This document shows positions 55,028-63,433 of a stretch of DNA of 64,000 nucleotides, in pieces. Below the pieces are notes generated by a model, which saw only the letters and a program-made list of their open reading frames with translations, had not been told where the DNA came from and ran no database searches. The stretch is from GCA-2748575 sp965222725 (GTDB lineage: Bacteria > Pseudomonadota > Gammaproteobacteria > Pseudomonadales > Ketobacteraceae), in assembly GCA_965222725.1 (NCBI GenBank), contig OZ244969.1, forward strand, positions 868,001-932,000, given 5' to 3'. Numbering within the stretch: position 1 is the first letter of the stretch; each line of letters starts with the position of its first letter. Made by a program: the position numbers and the translations under genes.

Positions 55028-56410
55028 TCAGTCGCGCTCCTGCCAGCCGCGATGCGGCTCCTCCGGATGAAGCCGGAAGTAACGTCGCGTTGCCTGATTC
55101 ACTTTTTTGGCCAGCAACAACGTAGACACCATAGTGGGAATCGCCATCACCGCATACATGCCATCAATCAGGCCGACTACCGCATCCAGCGACGCCACTG
55201 CCCCCACAATCACCAGCAAGGCATAAATCCATACGTAATAATGCTGATGCTCGGCGCCAATCAAAAACCCCAGACACTTGCTGCCGTAATACCAGAAGGT
55301 GAACACCGTACTCAGGCTGAGAAACACCACCATCAACGTCAGCAGGTAGGCACCTACTCCCGGTAATACGGATTCAAAGGCCTGGGCCGTAAGGGTCACA
55401 CCATCCGCATCCCCGTGCCAGACAGCGGTCACCAGAATCACCAGCGCCGTGCAGGTACAGACCAGCAAAGTATCAATCACCGGCCCCACCATGGCCACCA
55501 GCCCTTCACGTACCGGCTCGTTGGTTTTGGCGGCACCGTGGGCCATGGATTCGGTACCGATGCCGGCTTCGTTGGAAAAGGCTCCCCGGCGCACACCGAT
55601 CAGAATCACCGTCATCAGTACACCACTGGCAGCGGCCTCGCCGCTAAAGGCATCATGAAAAATCAACGCAAAGGCGGCGGGAATATCCGGGGCATGAATC
55701 GCCAGCACCACCACCGTCATGATCAGATAGACAAGAATCATAAAGGGTACCAGGCGGGCGGTGACCTGCCCCACCCGCTGGATATTCCCCAGAATCACCG
55801 CCAGCACCACGCCGCTGATCAGCAGGCCAAGTATCAGGTCAAAGGTAAAATGGGATTCGGCACTGGCCAGCCCGGCGGGTACCGCAATCACATCGCGAAG
55901 AATCTGCACCAGCTGATTCACCTGGAATACCGGCAAGGTGCCGAACATACCGGCCACAGCAAACAATATGGCGAGAGGCATCCAGCCTTTACCCAGGCCT
56001 TCGCGGATCACATACATGGGGCCACCCTGCAACTGCCCCAGACTGTCTTTACCGCGGTACATAATGGAAAGCGTGCAGGTGTAATATTTGGTGGCAACGC
56101 CCACCAGCGCGGTAATCCACATCCAGAATATGGCGCCGGGCCCGCCCATGGTAATGGCAATGGCCACCCCGGCAATATTACCCAGGCCAAGAGTACCGGA
56201 TAACGCCGTGGACAACGCCTGAAAATGAGGAATATGGCCATCGTCATCAGCACGGTCATATTTGCCCAGCAGAATCTGGATGGCATGACGAAAGTGCAGG
56301 TAAGGCAATCCCCGGGAATACACCACAAAAAACAACCCGCCACCCACCAGCAGTATCACCAGTGGCGTTCCCCACATAAAGCCTGCAAACGCAGTAAAGG
56401 CAGCTTCCAT
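55028..56410 (-). CDS. Sodium:alanine/glycine symporter (AGCS family)
   Basis: A 460-residue inner membrane protein with about ten to eleven helices. The TTG at 56413 is not needed because the ATG at 56410 has a GAGG site. LSGTLGLGNIAGVAIAITMGGPGAIFWMWITALVG is interrupted as usual in AGCS proteins; short conserved pieces such as GLGNIAGVA and NEAGIGTESMAHGAA identify the family. Members take up alanine or glycine with sodium, in keeping with a marine life style. Its stop abuts that of the frameshifted chelatase gene with no gap. Confidence 0.94.
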   Translation of the reverse strand: MEAAFTAFAGFMWGTPLVILLVGGGLFFVVYSRGLPYLHFRHAIQILLGKYDRADDDGHIPHFQALSTALSGTLGLGNIAGVAIAITMGGPGAIFWMWITALVGVATKYYTCTLSIMYRGKDSLGQLQGGPMYVIREGLGKGWMPLAILFAVAGMFGTLPVFQVNQLVQILRDVIAVPAGLASAESHFTFDLILGLLISGVVLAVILGNIQRVGQVTARLVPFMILVYLIMTVVVLAIHAPDIPAAFALIFHDAFSGEAAASGVLMTVILIGVRRGAFSNEAGIGTESMAHGAAKTNEPVREGLVAMVGPVIDTLLVCTCTALVILVTAVWHGDADGVTLTAQAFESVLPGVGAYLLTLMVVFLSLSTVFTFWYYGSKCLGFLIGAEHQHYYVWIYALLVIVGAVASLDAVVGLIDGMYAVMAIPTMVSTLLLAKKVNQATRRYFRLHPEEPHRGWQERD

Positions 56411-56568
56411 CAAAAACCTCGTAAATCCCGGACGAAATGCCTTTTATGGTGAACTAGCGGAGCACCAGTTGCAAACCGGCCACTGCCCGCAAACAATGAC
56501 CGGTTCTTTTTATGGGTTCCTTATCAATTCCTTAGCAACCACATAGTCATACCTTGAAGCGGTATAGA

Positions 56569-57711
56569 TCAGTAAGCCGCAAGCCCATTCACACCGCCGG
56601 GCAGGCCATCCACAGCCTGAAACGTCTGCAGGCTGCCATCGCGTCCAACCTTAAAGCTCACTATCTCCTGAGTGCCCGGGCTAACCGCATACAAAAAGCG
56701 ACCATTGCGGCTCATTGCCATATCCAGAGGCCCGCGCCCTTCACCGGCATTGCCTGTGACGCCATCCGAATCCAGCAACTCGATACTGCCGTCGTGAAAA
56801 ACCCGATAACCGGAAATTGAATTGGATGCCGTGTTGGCAGAATAGGCATAACGACCATTGGGGCTGACCACCACCCAACAGGCGGCGGTTTCAGTGGTGG
56901 GAATAGCACTGCTGATAACCGCCAGGCTGCCATTATTCAGCACATCGTAAGACGACACAGAACTGGCATCAGCCGCACCACCGGCCGCCTCTGAAACAAT
57001 CAGATGCCCACGGCGATCAAAATCAAAACCAAAAGGGGTAGGCCCGGATGACGCGCTGATAACAGGCTCGCCCGGCACGCCTGACTTATCCAGTAAAAAC
57101 ACATCAATCAGATTAGTCGCCTTCTCCGTGACCACCAGAGAATCTCCCTTGGGACTGAATTGAATCTGCGCGGGAGCCGTACCCTGAGTACTCAGATGAC
57201 GAACAGAATCGGCAATGGGTGTTAATTTTCCCCGGCGATTCAGGGTAAAGCCGGCAATGGAATCGCTACCGGCATTCAACACATACACCCGGTTGCGATA
57301 TTGGGTAACGCTAACCGGGCGCACACCACCGGAATCCACTTTATCCAACAACACCAGGCCGCGTTTAAACACGGCAAACACGGAAATATCATTACTACCG
57401 GCATTGACCGCAAACAACAGACGATTGTGTTTGCTGAGAACCACCGACCCCTGATTCCCCAGGCCATCTCCGCTGCCACTGCCACCGGTAGCAAAGGATT
57501 TCATCAGAAACAGTTTGCCTTGTGAATTTCGGCTATACATCAGCACTTCATTGTTTTCCGGGTTGTTGGTTTGTGTAAAAACCGCACCCACCGGGTAAGA
57601 GTACCAGAGGTATTTAAAAAAATTGTGCGGGGAATAATCCGCTGCAGATAAGCTGGAAAACGCCATCAACGGCACCAGCAACAAGAGTCGTAATTTATGT
57701 AAAACCTTCAT
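56569..57711 (-). CDS. Secreted beta-propeller (lactonase-like) protein
   Basis: A 380-residue exported protein. The frame opens at 57786, but the ATG at 57711 has an AGGAG site and is followed by a signal peptide (ending SSLSAADYS). About seven repeats of the style GSNDISVFAVFKRGLVLLDK, GSDSIAGFTLNRRG and SNSISGYRVFHDGS form a beta-propeller of the 6-phosphogluconolactonase/YVTN type. Periplasmic location argues against a pentose-phosphate role, so the function is open. An AT-rich 9-1-9 palindrome lies about 100 bases upstream. Confidence 0.85.
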   Translation of the reverse strand: MKVLHKLRLLLLVPLMAFSSLSAADYSPHNFFKYLWYSYPVGAVFTQTNNPENNEVLMYSRNSQGKLFLMKSFATGGSGSGDGLGNQGSVVLSKHNRLLFAVNAGSNDISVFAVFKRGLVLLDKVDSGGVRPVSVTQYRNRVYVLNAGSDSIAGFTLNRRGKLTPIADSVRHLSTQGTAPAQIQFSPKGDSLVVTEKATNLIDVFLLDKSGVPGEPVISASSGPTPFGFDFDRRGHLIVSEAAGGAADASSVSSYDVLNNGSLAVISSAIPTTETAACWVVVSPNGRYAYSANTASNSISGYRVFHDGSIELLDSDGVTGNAGEGRGPLDMAMSRNGRFLYAVSPGTQEIVSFKVGRDGSLQTFQAVDGLPGGVNGLAAY

Positions 57712-58067
57712 TGTAAGTCTCCTAGAGTCATTTTTGCCTAACGCTTTGACACGCCATATGACTTTAGGGGTGGTACGCGCCTGCAATCCTCACAAAAGCA
57801 GCACAAAGTTATAAAATTTTTATAACAGCGACCAGGCGCCTGGAGACTTCTTTCGTTAGACCAATGTCGCGCACTTGACTCTAAGTATTTGAAATACAAA
57901 AATATTGAAGGCCTTGAACGGTTTGGCGCATCTGATCTGTGAACTTGTACATGAATTGGATCCCAGGCAGTATTCCAGTGACACAAAACAAGGCGTTAGT
58001 GCATCGAGTACTTTATTGGTAACAATGACACTACATTAGTGGCAATGTACAAACTTAGGGATAAGCA
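57712..58067. other. Divergent AT-rich intergenic region
   Basis: These 356 bases separate the beta-propeller and MAPEG genes and contain no credible gene. They hold the palindrome at 57808-57826 and an imperfect repeat ACAATGACACTA/TAGTGGCAATGT (58022-58048, 10 of 12 pairs) 20 bases before the MAPEG start, which could bind a regulator or form an RNA leader hairpin. Confidence 0.55.
57808..57826. promoter_or_regulatory. Perfect 9-1-9 AT-rich palindrome
   Basis: GTTATAAAA and TTTTATAAC flank a single T. It lies upstream of the beta-propeller gene and is a candidate operator; no cognate regulator is identified. Confidence 0.4.
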
Positions 58068-58505
58068 ATGAACAATATCAGTCAAGGTCAAATATTTTTG
58101 CCTTTATTGGCGCTGGTCGGTTGGACATTCGTTGTTCTTTTACAGATTCCTTACCGAAGGTTCAAGGCCGGATCTGATGGTTTAGTATCGAACGACGATT
58201 TTAGACTGGGTGAATCTGAGAGAGTGCCTGAATATGTAGCTCTTGCCAATAGAAACTACATGAACCTTATAGAGCTCCCTGTGTTGTTTTATCTTGCATG
58301 TATACTGTTCTATCTGCTTGAAGGCGTTGGGATTACAGTTATAGTGCTGGCGTGGAGCTATGTGTTACTTCGTTTTATCCACAGCGCCATACATCTATCC
58401 TATAATAATGTTTCTCATCGATTGAAGGTATTTGCGTTAAGTAATTTTGTTCTTGGGATCATGTGGTTTTTAATCTTGCCGCCTATATTCAGGATTGCGA
58501 TATAA
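58068..58505 (+). CDS. MAPEG family membrane protein
   Basis: A 145-residue membrane protein with about four helices, as in the MAPEG family (membrane-associated proteins in eicosanoid and glutathione metabolism). IFLPLLALVGWTFVVLLQIPYRR, the ANRNYMNLIELPVLFYLA segment (with the conserved N-x-x-E-x-x-P core) and LRFIHSAIHLSYNNVSHR match the bacterial subgroup. The gene looks AT-richer than its neighbours. Activity (glutathione transferase/peroxidase or none) cannot be told. Confidence 0.9.
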   Translation: MNNISQGQIFLPLLALVGWTFVVLLQIPYRRFKAGSDGLVSNDDFRLGESERVPEYVALANRNYMNLIELPVLFYLACILFYLLEGVGITVIVLAWSYVLLRFIHSAIHLSYNNVSHRLKVFALSNFVLGIMWFLILPPIFRIAI

Positions 58506-58628
58506 ACACCTGGTATAAAAATTAATGGCAGCGGATGGTTGAGATCATCACAATTTACTCTGTAACTCCAGGATCACAAAGCAATCCATGACTAAACAAT
58601 CCACTACTATAGACTGGAGCTTGAACCC

Positions 58629-59192
58629 TTGAACAGCAATACATCGAGTAAGTTGAAACCTGTTTCGACCTATGGCGCTACCACCGGAAAACTGTTGAAA
58701 TCAAAAAAGTTAAAAATCTGTGTGGCAGAAGCGACAACGGGTGGTTTGATCTCTGCGAGCCTTTTAGCGCAACCCGGGGCTTCAAAATTTTTTATCAGCA
58801 GCTGCGTTTTATACTCCAGGAAAGGGATCAAACAGTTCCTGCCACCAGAGGTTATCAAAAGCAGTAACGTCATGGATGTAGCATTCAATTATACAAACCA
58901 GGAGAACTACGTTTCTTCCAAGAAAACCTTTGTTAGAACGGTATCATCCTATTTAAGAGAACTGCACGATTGTGACTATTGCCTGTGTGAGTCAGGCACC
59001 AGTGGGCCTGAGTTCTATATCCCGGGAGTGACCAGCGGCTTTACCGCCATTGGCATTGCCGGAAGAAACAAGTTTTACGAGGAAGTATTGCATACCGGTG
59101 TTACCGATCGGGAGAGTAATATGTATCTTTTTCTAGAACGCTCACTTGAGATGCTGAACAAGGTAATCAGAGAGGAGCATGGTGAGCTTTGA
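58629..59192 (+). CDS. CinA C-terminal-like protein (PncC-type amidohydrolase-like)
   Basis: A 187-residue cytosolic protein related to the CinA C-terminal domain, which hydrolyses nicotinamide mononucleotide. KICVAEATTGGLISASLLAQPGAS matches the family's active-site region only loosely (the usual ESCTGG is EATTGG), and SGTSGPEF and GFTAIGIAGR follow. No ATG occurs until about residue 77, and the frame is closed upstream at 58593-58595, so the TTG at 58629 with GGAG nine bases before it is the likely start. Base composition is AT-rich. Activity is uncertain because of the divergent active site. Confidence 0.78.
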   Translation: MNSNTSSKLKPVSTYGATTGKLLKSKKLKICVAEATTGGLISASLLAQPGASKFFISSCVLYSRKGIKQFLPPEVIKSSNVMDVAFNYTNQENYVSSKKTFVRTVSSYLRELHDCDYCLCESGTSGPEFYIPGVTSGFTAIGIAGRNKFYEEVLHTGVTDRESNMYLFLERSLEMLNKVIREEHGEL

Positions 59193-59201
59193 AGCAACTA
59201 A

Positions 59202-59987
59202 TTACGTCAGTGCAAACTGCCCTGCTTTCCCCATTAAATAGATCCATAGCTTTCTCGGGGATAAGTTAATTAGCAAAGCCAATAATTTATTGGCTATTCC
59301 CGGAATAACGATTGGCCCTTTGCGTTTTTCCAGCGCCTTTAGCGATATAGCCACTACCTGGTCTGCACTTTGGGATATGGCATCCAAAAATTGCTTTTTG
59401 CTGCCATCAAGGGTGCTTGAGCGCGAGATAAATTCTGTTTTGGTCACGCCCGGGCAGAGCGCCTGAACATAAATACCTTTTTCTCGTTGCTGAAACCAGA
59501 GTGACTCTGAAAACGAGGCAATAAAATTCTTGCTGGCAACATAGGTGGGTTGAATCGGAGTGGGCAGATAGTAAGTTAAAGAGGACAGGTTAATGATCCC
59601 ATCCCCAGACTTGGCCGATTGCAAATAGGCATGACATAAACGCATGACCGCCTGGCAATTCACATTGAGAATATTGATTTCATTCCTGATGTCTGCTTGC
59701 TCGTATAAACCAAAGGTACTGAATCCGGCATTATTGATTAGCAAATCATAATGCTTATTGGATAGATATTTTTCACAATGGGAAATTCCCTCTTCAAGGG
59801 CAAGATCAGCCACCAGATAGTCATGGGTGCTATTCGGATACCTGTTTTGAAATTCGCTGATCAGTTCCTGCAGACGGGATTCATTCCTGGCCACCAATGT
59901 TGTGCTAAATCCCAGAGCCGCTAGTTTGTGACTGAATGCTCTGCCAATACCTTCACTGGCACCCGTAATAAAAACACGCTTTGCCAT
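59202..59987 (-). CDS. Short-chain dehydrogenase/reductase
   Basis: A 261-residue SDR. The frame starts TTG-GTG-ATG; the ATG at 59987 has a GAGG site. The cofactor motif is TGASEGIGRA, NNAGFSTFG follows, and the catalytic Tyr-x3-Lys is in YVASKNFIASF, with the serine in LSSLTYY. The C-terminal extension resembles the SDR group often annotated as DltE-like or lipid-acting. It is convergent with the CinA-like gene with a gap of 9 bases. The substrate is unknown. Confidence 0.9.
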   Translation of the reverse strand: MAKRVFITGASEGIGRAFSHKLAALGFSTTLVARNESRLQELISEFQNRYPNSTHDYLVADLALEEGISHCEKYLSNKHYDLLINNAGFSTFGLYEQADIRNEINILNVNCQAVMRLCHAYLQSAKSGDGIINLSSLTYYLPTPIQPTYVASKNFIASFSESLWFQQREKGIYVQALCPGVTKTEFISRSSTLDGSKKQFLDAISQSADQVVAISLKALEKRKGPIVIPGIANKLLALLINLSPRKLWIYLMGKAGQFALT

Positions 59988-60144
59988 CACCAAGCCTCAT
60001 TAAACTTACCATACCGTAATATTAACCTCATTCACCGGGCAGACTCAAGCATTAGGCTGATTCGTTGCTTGCAGCACAACACCGATTGTTTCATGCTGGG
60101 GCCATTATTTAACGGCAACGACGCATTCAGATCATTACTCCATC

Positions 60145-60684
60145 ATGACGACCACACTTTATTTTGCCTACGGTTCCAATATGGCGGTGGAAAGGCTCAA
60201 AGCCCGGGTGCCTAGCGCCCGCGCCTACAACAAGGCCAGGCTGCCGGGCTATGAGTTGAAGTTTCACAAGAAAGGGGCTGATGGTTCAGCCAAGTGTGAT
60301 GTGGTGGTTTCCGGTGACCACAATAGTGAAGTGCAAGGGGTTGTGTTTGAATTCAACCTGGATGAAAAACCGATTCTGGATGTGTTTGAAGGCCCCCGTT
60401 ATGAATCCCACCCGGTGGAACTGATCACCGCCGGCGATCAGATGATTGAAGCCTTTCTTTACGTGGTGGCCGACAAGGCCGCACACACCGACCAGCACCT
60501 GAAACCCTTTCACTGGTACAAGCACCACGTACTTTTTGGTGCCCGCCAGGCGGCGCTGCCCGAATCCTATATTGCCGGCATTGCCGCGGTGGAAGCCATG
60601 CAGGATCCGGACAAGGAAAGAACCCGGCGGGAACTTTCCATTTATGCCGGCCTGGAGCTTCCGGATCTGCTCACAGATATCTGA
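60145..60684 (+). CDS. Gamma-glutamylcyclotransferase-like protein
   Basis: A 179-residue cytosolic protein of the AIG2/GGCT fold. YFAYGSNMAVERLKARVPSA is the hallmark glycine-rich loop, and ARLPGYELKFHKKG follows. The acidic catalytic residue is probably the Glu in VFEGPRYE. The enzyme would release 5-oxoproline from gamma-glutamyl amino acids or a similar amine. It is convergent with the doeC-like gene and divergent from the SDR gene, in an apparently single-gene unit. Confidence 0.92.
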   Translation: MTTTLYFAYGSNMAVERLKARVPSARAYNKARLPGYELKFHKKGADGSAKCDVVVSGDHNSEVQGVVFEFNLDEKPILDVFEGPRYESHPVELITAGDQMIEAFLYVVADKAAHTDQHLKPFHWYKHHVLFGARQAALPESYIAGIAAVEAMQDPDKERTRRELSIYAGLELPDLLTDI

Positions 60685-60704
60685 GCATTAACCCGGAACA
60701 CAAG

Positions 60705-62075
60705 TCAGCCCTGTTTGGGACCCACCCACACCTGTTGCACATTCACAAAGGCCATAATGCCGTGGGGCCCCAGTTCCCGGCCGATACCGGAATTTTTCAC
60801 ACCGCCACTGGGCAAACGTGGATCGGTTTTCACAATCCCGTTCACGGCGACCTGACCGGTTTCCATTTTCGCGGCCATGGCTTCGCCTTTCTCCGCGGTA
60901 CTCCACACCGAACCGGCCAGACCGTATTCAGTATCGTTGGCAATGGCCAGGGCTTCATCGGCGTTTTCCGCTTTCAGAATCACGGCGACCGGGCCGAAGG
61001 TTTCTTCCCGGCAGGCCACCATGTCATTGGTCACATCCGCCAGCAAGGTGGGCGGGTAAAAATAACCGGGGCCGTCCGGTACCTTGCCACCCAGTACACA
61101 ACGGGCACCGGCAGCAACAGTTTCATCCACCTGGCGGGCCAGGTTATCCCGCAAATCCGGGCGGGCAATGGGGCCTATGCGGGTGGTTTCTTCCCGGGGA
61201 TTGCCCATAGGCAACTGTTCCAGGCGGGATTTCATCAGGCCGACAAATTCCTCGTACACCGGGGCTTCCACAATAATGCGCTTGGCAGCAATGCAGGATT
61301 GCCCGGCGTTGATTATGCGCGACAGCGTGAGAATATCGGCGGCTTCTTCCAGGTTGGCATCGGCCAGTACAATACTGGGGTCGGAGCCGCCCAGTTCCAG
61401 CACACAGGGTTTCAGGCTTTCACCCGCCGCTGCTGCCACTTTGCTGCCGGCGCCACCGGAGCCGGTAAAGGACACTCCCCTTACCGAAGGATGGCGAATG
61501 GCTTCCCCTGCCTGGGCATTAGCCAGCGGCAGGTTCTGCATAATATTTTGCGGGGCACCGGCAGTCACAAACACTTCTGCAATGGCCTGGGCACAGGCGG
61601 GCACGTGGGGATCATGTTTCATCAGACAGGTGTTACCTGCCATTAATGCCGGCGCGCAAAAGCGGAAGGCCAGCCAGAAAGGTGCATTCCAGGGCAGAAT
61701 TCCCAGCAAGGGCCCCAAAGGCAAATGTTGCACGTAACTGTGATGGGCATCGGATGCCAGGGTGTTGGTGGCCAGATACGATTCCGCATGTTCCGCGTAA
61801 TGCTCAGCACACCAGGCGGCTTTCTGCACCTCGGCCCGGGCTTCCAGTATGGGCTTGCCCATTTCATCGGTCATTAACAGGGCCAGGCGCTCTTCGTCTT
61901 CCCGCATGGCTTTGGCCACATTACGCAGTACTTCACCCCGTTCGGCAAAAGAGCGCTGTCGCCAGGATTGATAGGCATCCACAGAAGCCGCAATGGCTGC
62001 GTTCATGGCTTCCTGGCTCAGCGGGGGCACTTCATGGAGTAATTCGCCATTGGTGGGATTGATCGCTGCTAGCAT
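60705..62075 (-). CDS. doeC: Aspartate-/succinate-semialdehyde dehydrogenase of ectoine degradation
   Basis: A 456-residue ALDH-superfamily enzyme. The general base is Glu227 in LELGGSDP and the catalytic cysteine is Cys261 in NAGQSCIAAK; GILPWNAPFW and the C-terminal SGGVKNSGIGRELG fit. It is close to the succinate-semialdehyde dehydrogenase (GabD/Sad) group. In this position, 8 bases after doeA and near a diaminobutyrate aminotransferase, it is best read as DoeC, which oxidises aspartate semialdehyde to aspartate. The symbol rests on context; a general semialdehyde role is possible. Confidence 0.83.
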   Translation of the reverse strand: MLAAINPTNGELLHEVPPLSQEAMNAAIAASVDAYQSWRQRSFAERGEVLRNVAKAMREDEERLALLMTDEMGKPILEARAEVQKAAWCAEHYAEHAESYLATNTLASDAHHSYVQHLPLGPLLGILPWNAPFWLAFRFCAPALMAGNTCLMKHDPHVPACAQAIAEVFVTAGAPQNIMQNLPLANAQAGEAIRHPSVRGVSFTGSGGAGSKVAAAAGESLKPCVLELGGSDPSIVLADANLEEAADILTLSRIINAGQSCIAAKRIIVEAPVYEEFVGLMKSRLEQLPMGNPREETTRIGPIARPDLRDNLARQVDETVAAGARCVLGGKVPDGPGYFYPPTLLADVTNDMVACREETFGPVAVILKAENADEALAIANDTEYGLAGSVWSTAEKGEAMAAKMETGQVAVNGIVKTDPRLPSGGVKNSGIGRELGPHGIMAFVNVQQVWVGPKQG

Positions 62076-62083
62076 GGTCTCTC

Positions 62084-63427
62084 CTAAGGTTCGTTGGCGG
62101 CTTTGAGCGCGTCTTTCCTGGCTTGCGCGTCTTTCCCGGATTGCGCGTCTTTCCCGGATTGCGCGTTTTTCCCGGATTGTTTCTTGGGCTTTTTCGCCTT
62201 GTTTTTCGCGTTCCCCTTTGACGAAACAAACTGCATGCTTTGTTCAGTGGTCTGCGAGCCGTTGGCTTTAATCACCATATCCTGGGGGAAATCATCAAAG
62301 AAGGACGCGCAGCCCTTGTCGGTAATGTAAATGGTATCGGAGATGCCACAGGTTTTATCGCCGTCCACACCCCACATCCAGGGGATGATATGGAAGGTCA
62401 TGCCGGGCTCCAGCACGGCAGAATCCCCCTGTTTCAGGCTCATGATATAACCTTCGTCCCAGCTGGGCGGAAAGGCAATGCCAATGGAATATCCGGAACG
62501 GGTAATCAGTTTGGCGCCTACATCGTTATCCTGAATGATCATGCGCACCATATTGTCCACATCGCCCACGGTCATTCCCGGACGCACATGCTCGTGAACC
62601 TGCCGCAGGGCAAATTTCATCACTTCCTGCGCTTTGAACATGCTGTCGGTCAGTTCACCGCAAACGACGGTGCGCATCATGGCGGCATGGTAGCGACGGA
62701 AGCAGCCGCCCACTTCCAGAAACACATGCTCATTGGGTTGCACCACCCGGCCTTCCCAGGTGGCGTGGCCAATCATGGAACGGGGCCCGGAGGTTACGTA
62801 AGGCATTACCGCGGGCGGTTCGCCCCCGGCACGGAACATGGCTTCGCTGATGGCGGCACCGATTTCGTTTTCGGTTACACCGGGTTCAATCATATCGTAG
62901 CCCGCCTGCATACCGGCCTTGGCGGCGTTGGCGGCTTTACGCATCACGTCCAGCTCCACGGCGGATTTGGTTTTGCGACCTTCTTCCACAATGCCGAAGC
63001 AATCCATTAAACGGCCGTCGGTATAAGTGGTGTTAAGAAAGTCCTGGTGGTAGGCCGGAAAGAAATAACTGTTACGTTCGTAACCCACCACTTTTTTCGA
63101 CAGGCCGAATTCACGCAATGATTCCACCAGCATCTGGATTGAATCGCCGGTATCCGGATAGGGCCGGGTACGCTCCACCCAGGTGCGGGCATGGATGTTG
63201 GACGCTTCCAGCTGGCGGGTGATCATGAAGGGTTCATCATCAATGGGCACCACCAGCGCCTGAAAGTAGGAATAACCGGTGGTTTGGTAATCCGTTAAAT
63301 ACATCAGGTTTTCCGGATCCGTAATAATCACCGCATCCAGCAGACGCTTTTCCATGCGCTGGCGTAACTCCCCCAAACGGCGCTGGTACTCGCTGAAGGG
63401 AAAAGTCATATCATCGCGTTCAAGCAT
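62084..63427 (-). CDS. doeA: Ectoine hydrolase (M24 family, creatinase-like)
   Basis: A 447-residue protein of the M24 'pita-bread' fold. It would open the ring of ectoine to N-acetyl-diaminobutyrate. FSEYQRRLGELRQRM, NLMYLTDYQTTGYSYFQ and RSMIGHATWEGR match DoeA proteins. The usual Asp metal ligands are replaced (FLEVGG and RRYHAAMMRTV), as in metal-independent creatinases. The last 45 residues are an unusual Lys-rich tail of hexapeptide repeats (QSGKDA-like) encoded by an 18-base tandem repeat. It sits between the aminotransferase and dehydrogenase genes with 6- and 8-base gaps. Confidence 0.93.
   Translation of the reverse strand: MLERDDMTFPFSEYQRRLGELRQRMEKRLLDAVIITDPENLMYLTDYQTTGYSYFQALVVPIDDEPFMITRQLEASNIHARTWVERTRPYPDTGDSIQMLVESLREFGLSKKVVGYERNSYFFPAYHQDFLNTTYTDGRLMDCFGIVEEGRKTKSAVELDVMRKAANAAKAGMQAGYDMIEPGVTENEIGAAISEAMFRAGGEPPAVMPYVTSGPRSMIGHATWEGRVVQPNEHVFLEVGGCFRRYHAAMMRTVVCGELTDSMFKAQEVMKFALRQVHEHVRPGMTVGDVDNMVRMIIQDNDVGAKLITRSGYSIGIAFPPSWDEGYIMSLKQGDSAVLEPGMTFHIIPWMWGVDGDKTCGISDTIYITDKGCASFFDDFPQDMVIKANGSQTTEQSMQFVSSKGNAKNKAKKPKKQSGKNAQSGKDAQSGKDAQARKDALKAANEP
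62107..62178 (-). repeat. Four tandem 18-bp repeats in the doeA 3' end
   Basis: Four 18-base units (plus strand GCGCGTCTTTCCCGGATT, with few changes) encode hexapeptides QARKDA, QSGKDA, QSGKDA and QSGKNA at the C-terminus of DoeA. The near identity of the central copies suggests recent slippage. Confidence 0.9.
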
Positions 63428-63433
63428 GACGTA

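Noticed and set aside
55415..56203. 262-residue plus-strand frame opposite the AGCS symporter
   Set aside because: Rich in His, Gln and Gly as expected from reading a membrane protein gene backwards.
60735..61646. 303-residue plus-strand frame opposite the doeC-like gene
   Set aside because: Antisense shadow; the minus-strand dehydrogenase has all catalytic motifs.
62107..62178. CRISPR-like or mobile repeat
   Set aside because: The four 18-bp units are contiguous with no spacers and lie inside a reading frame, so they are a coding tandem repeat.
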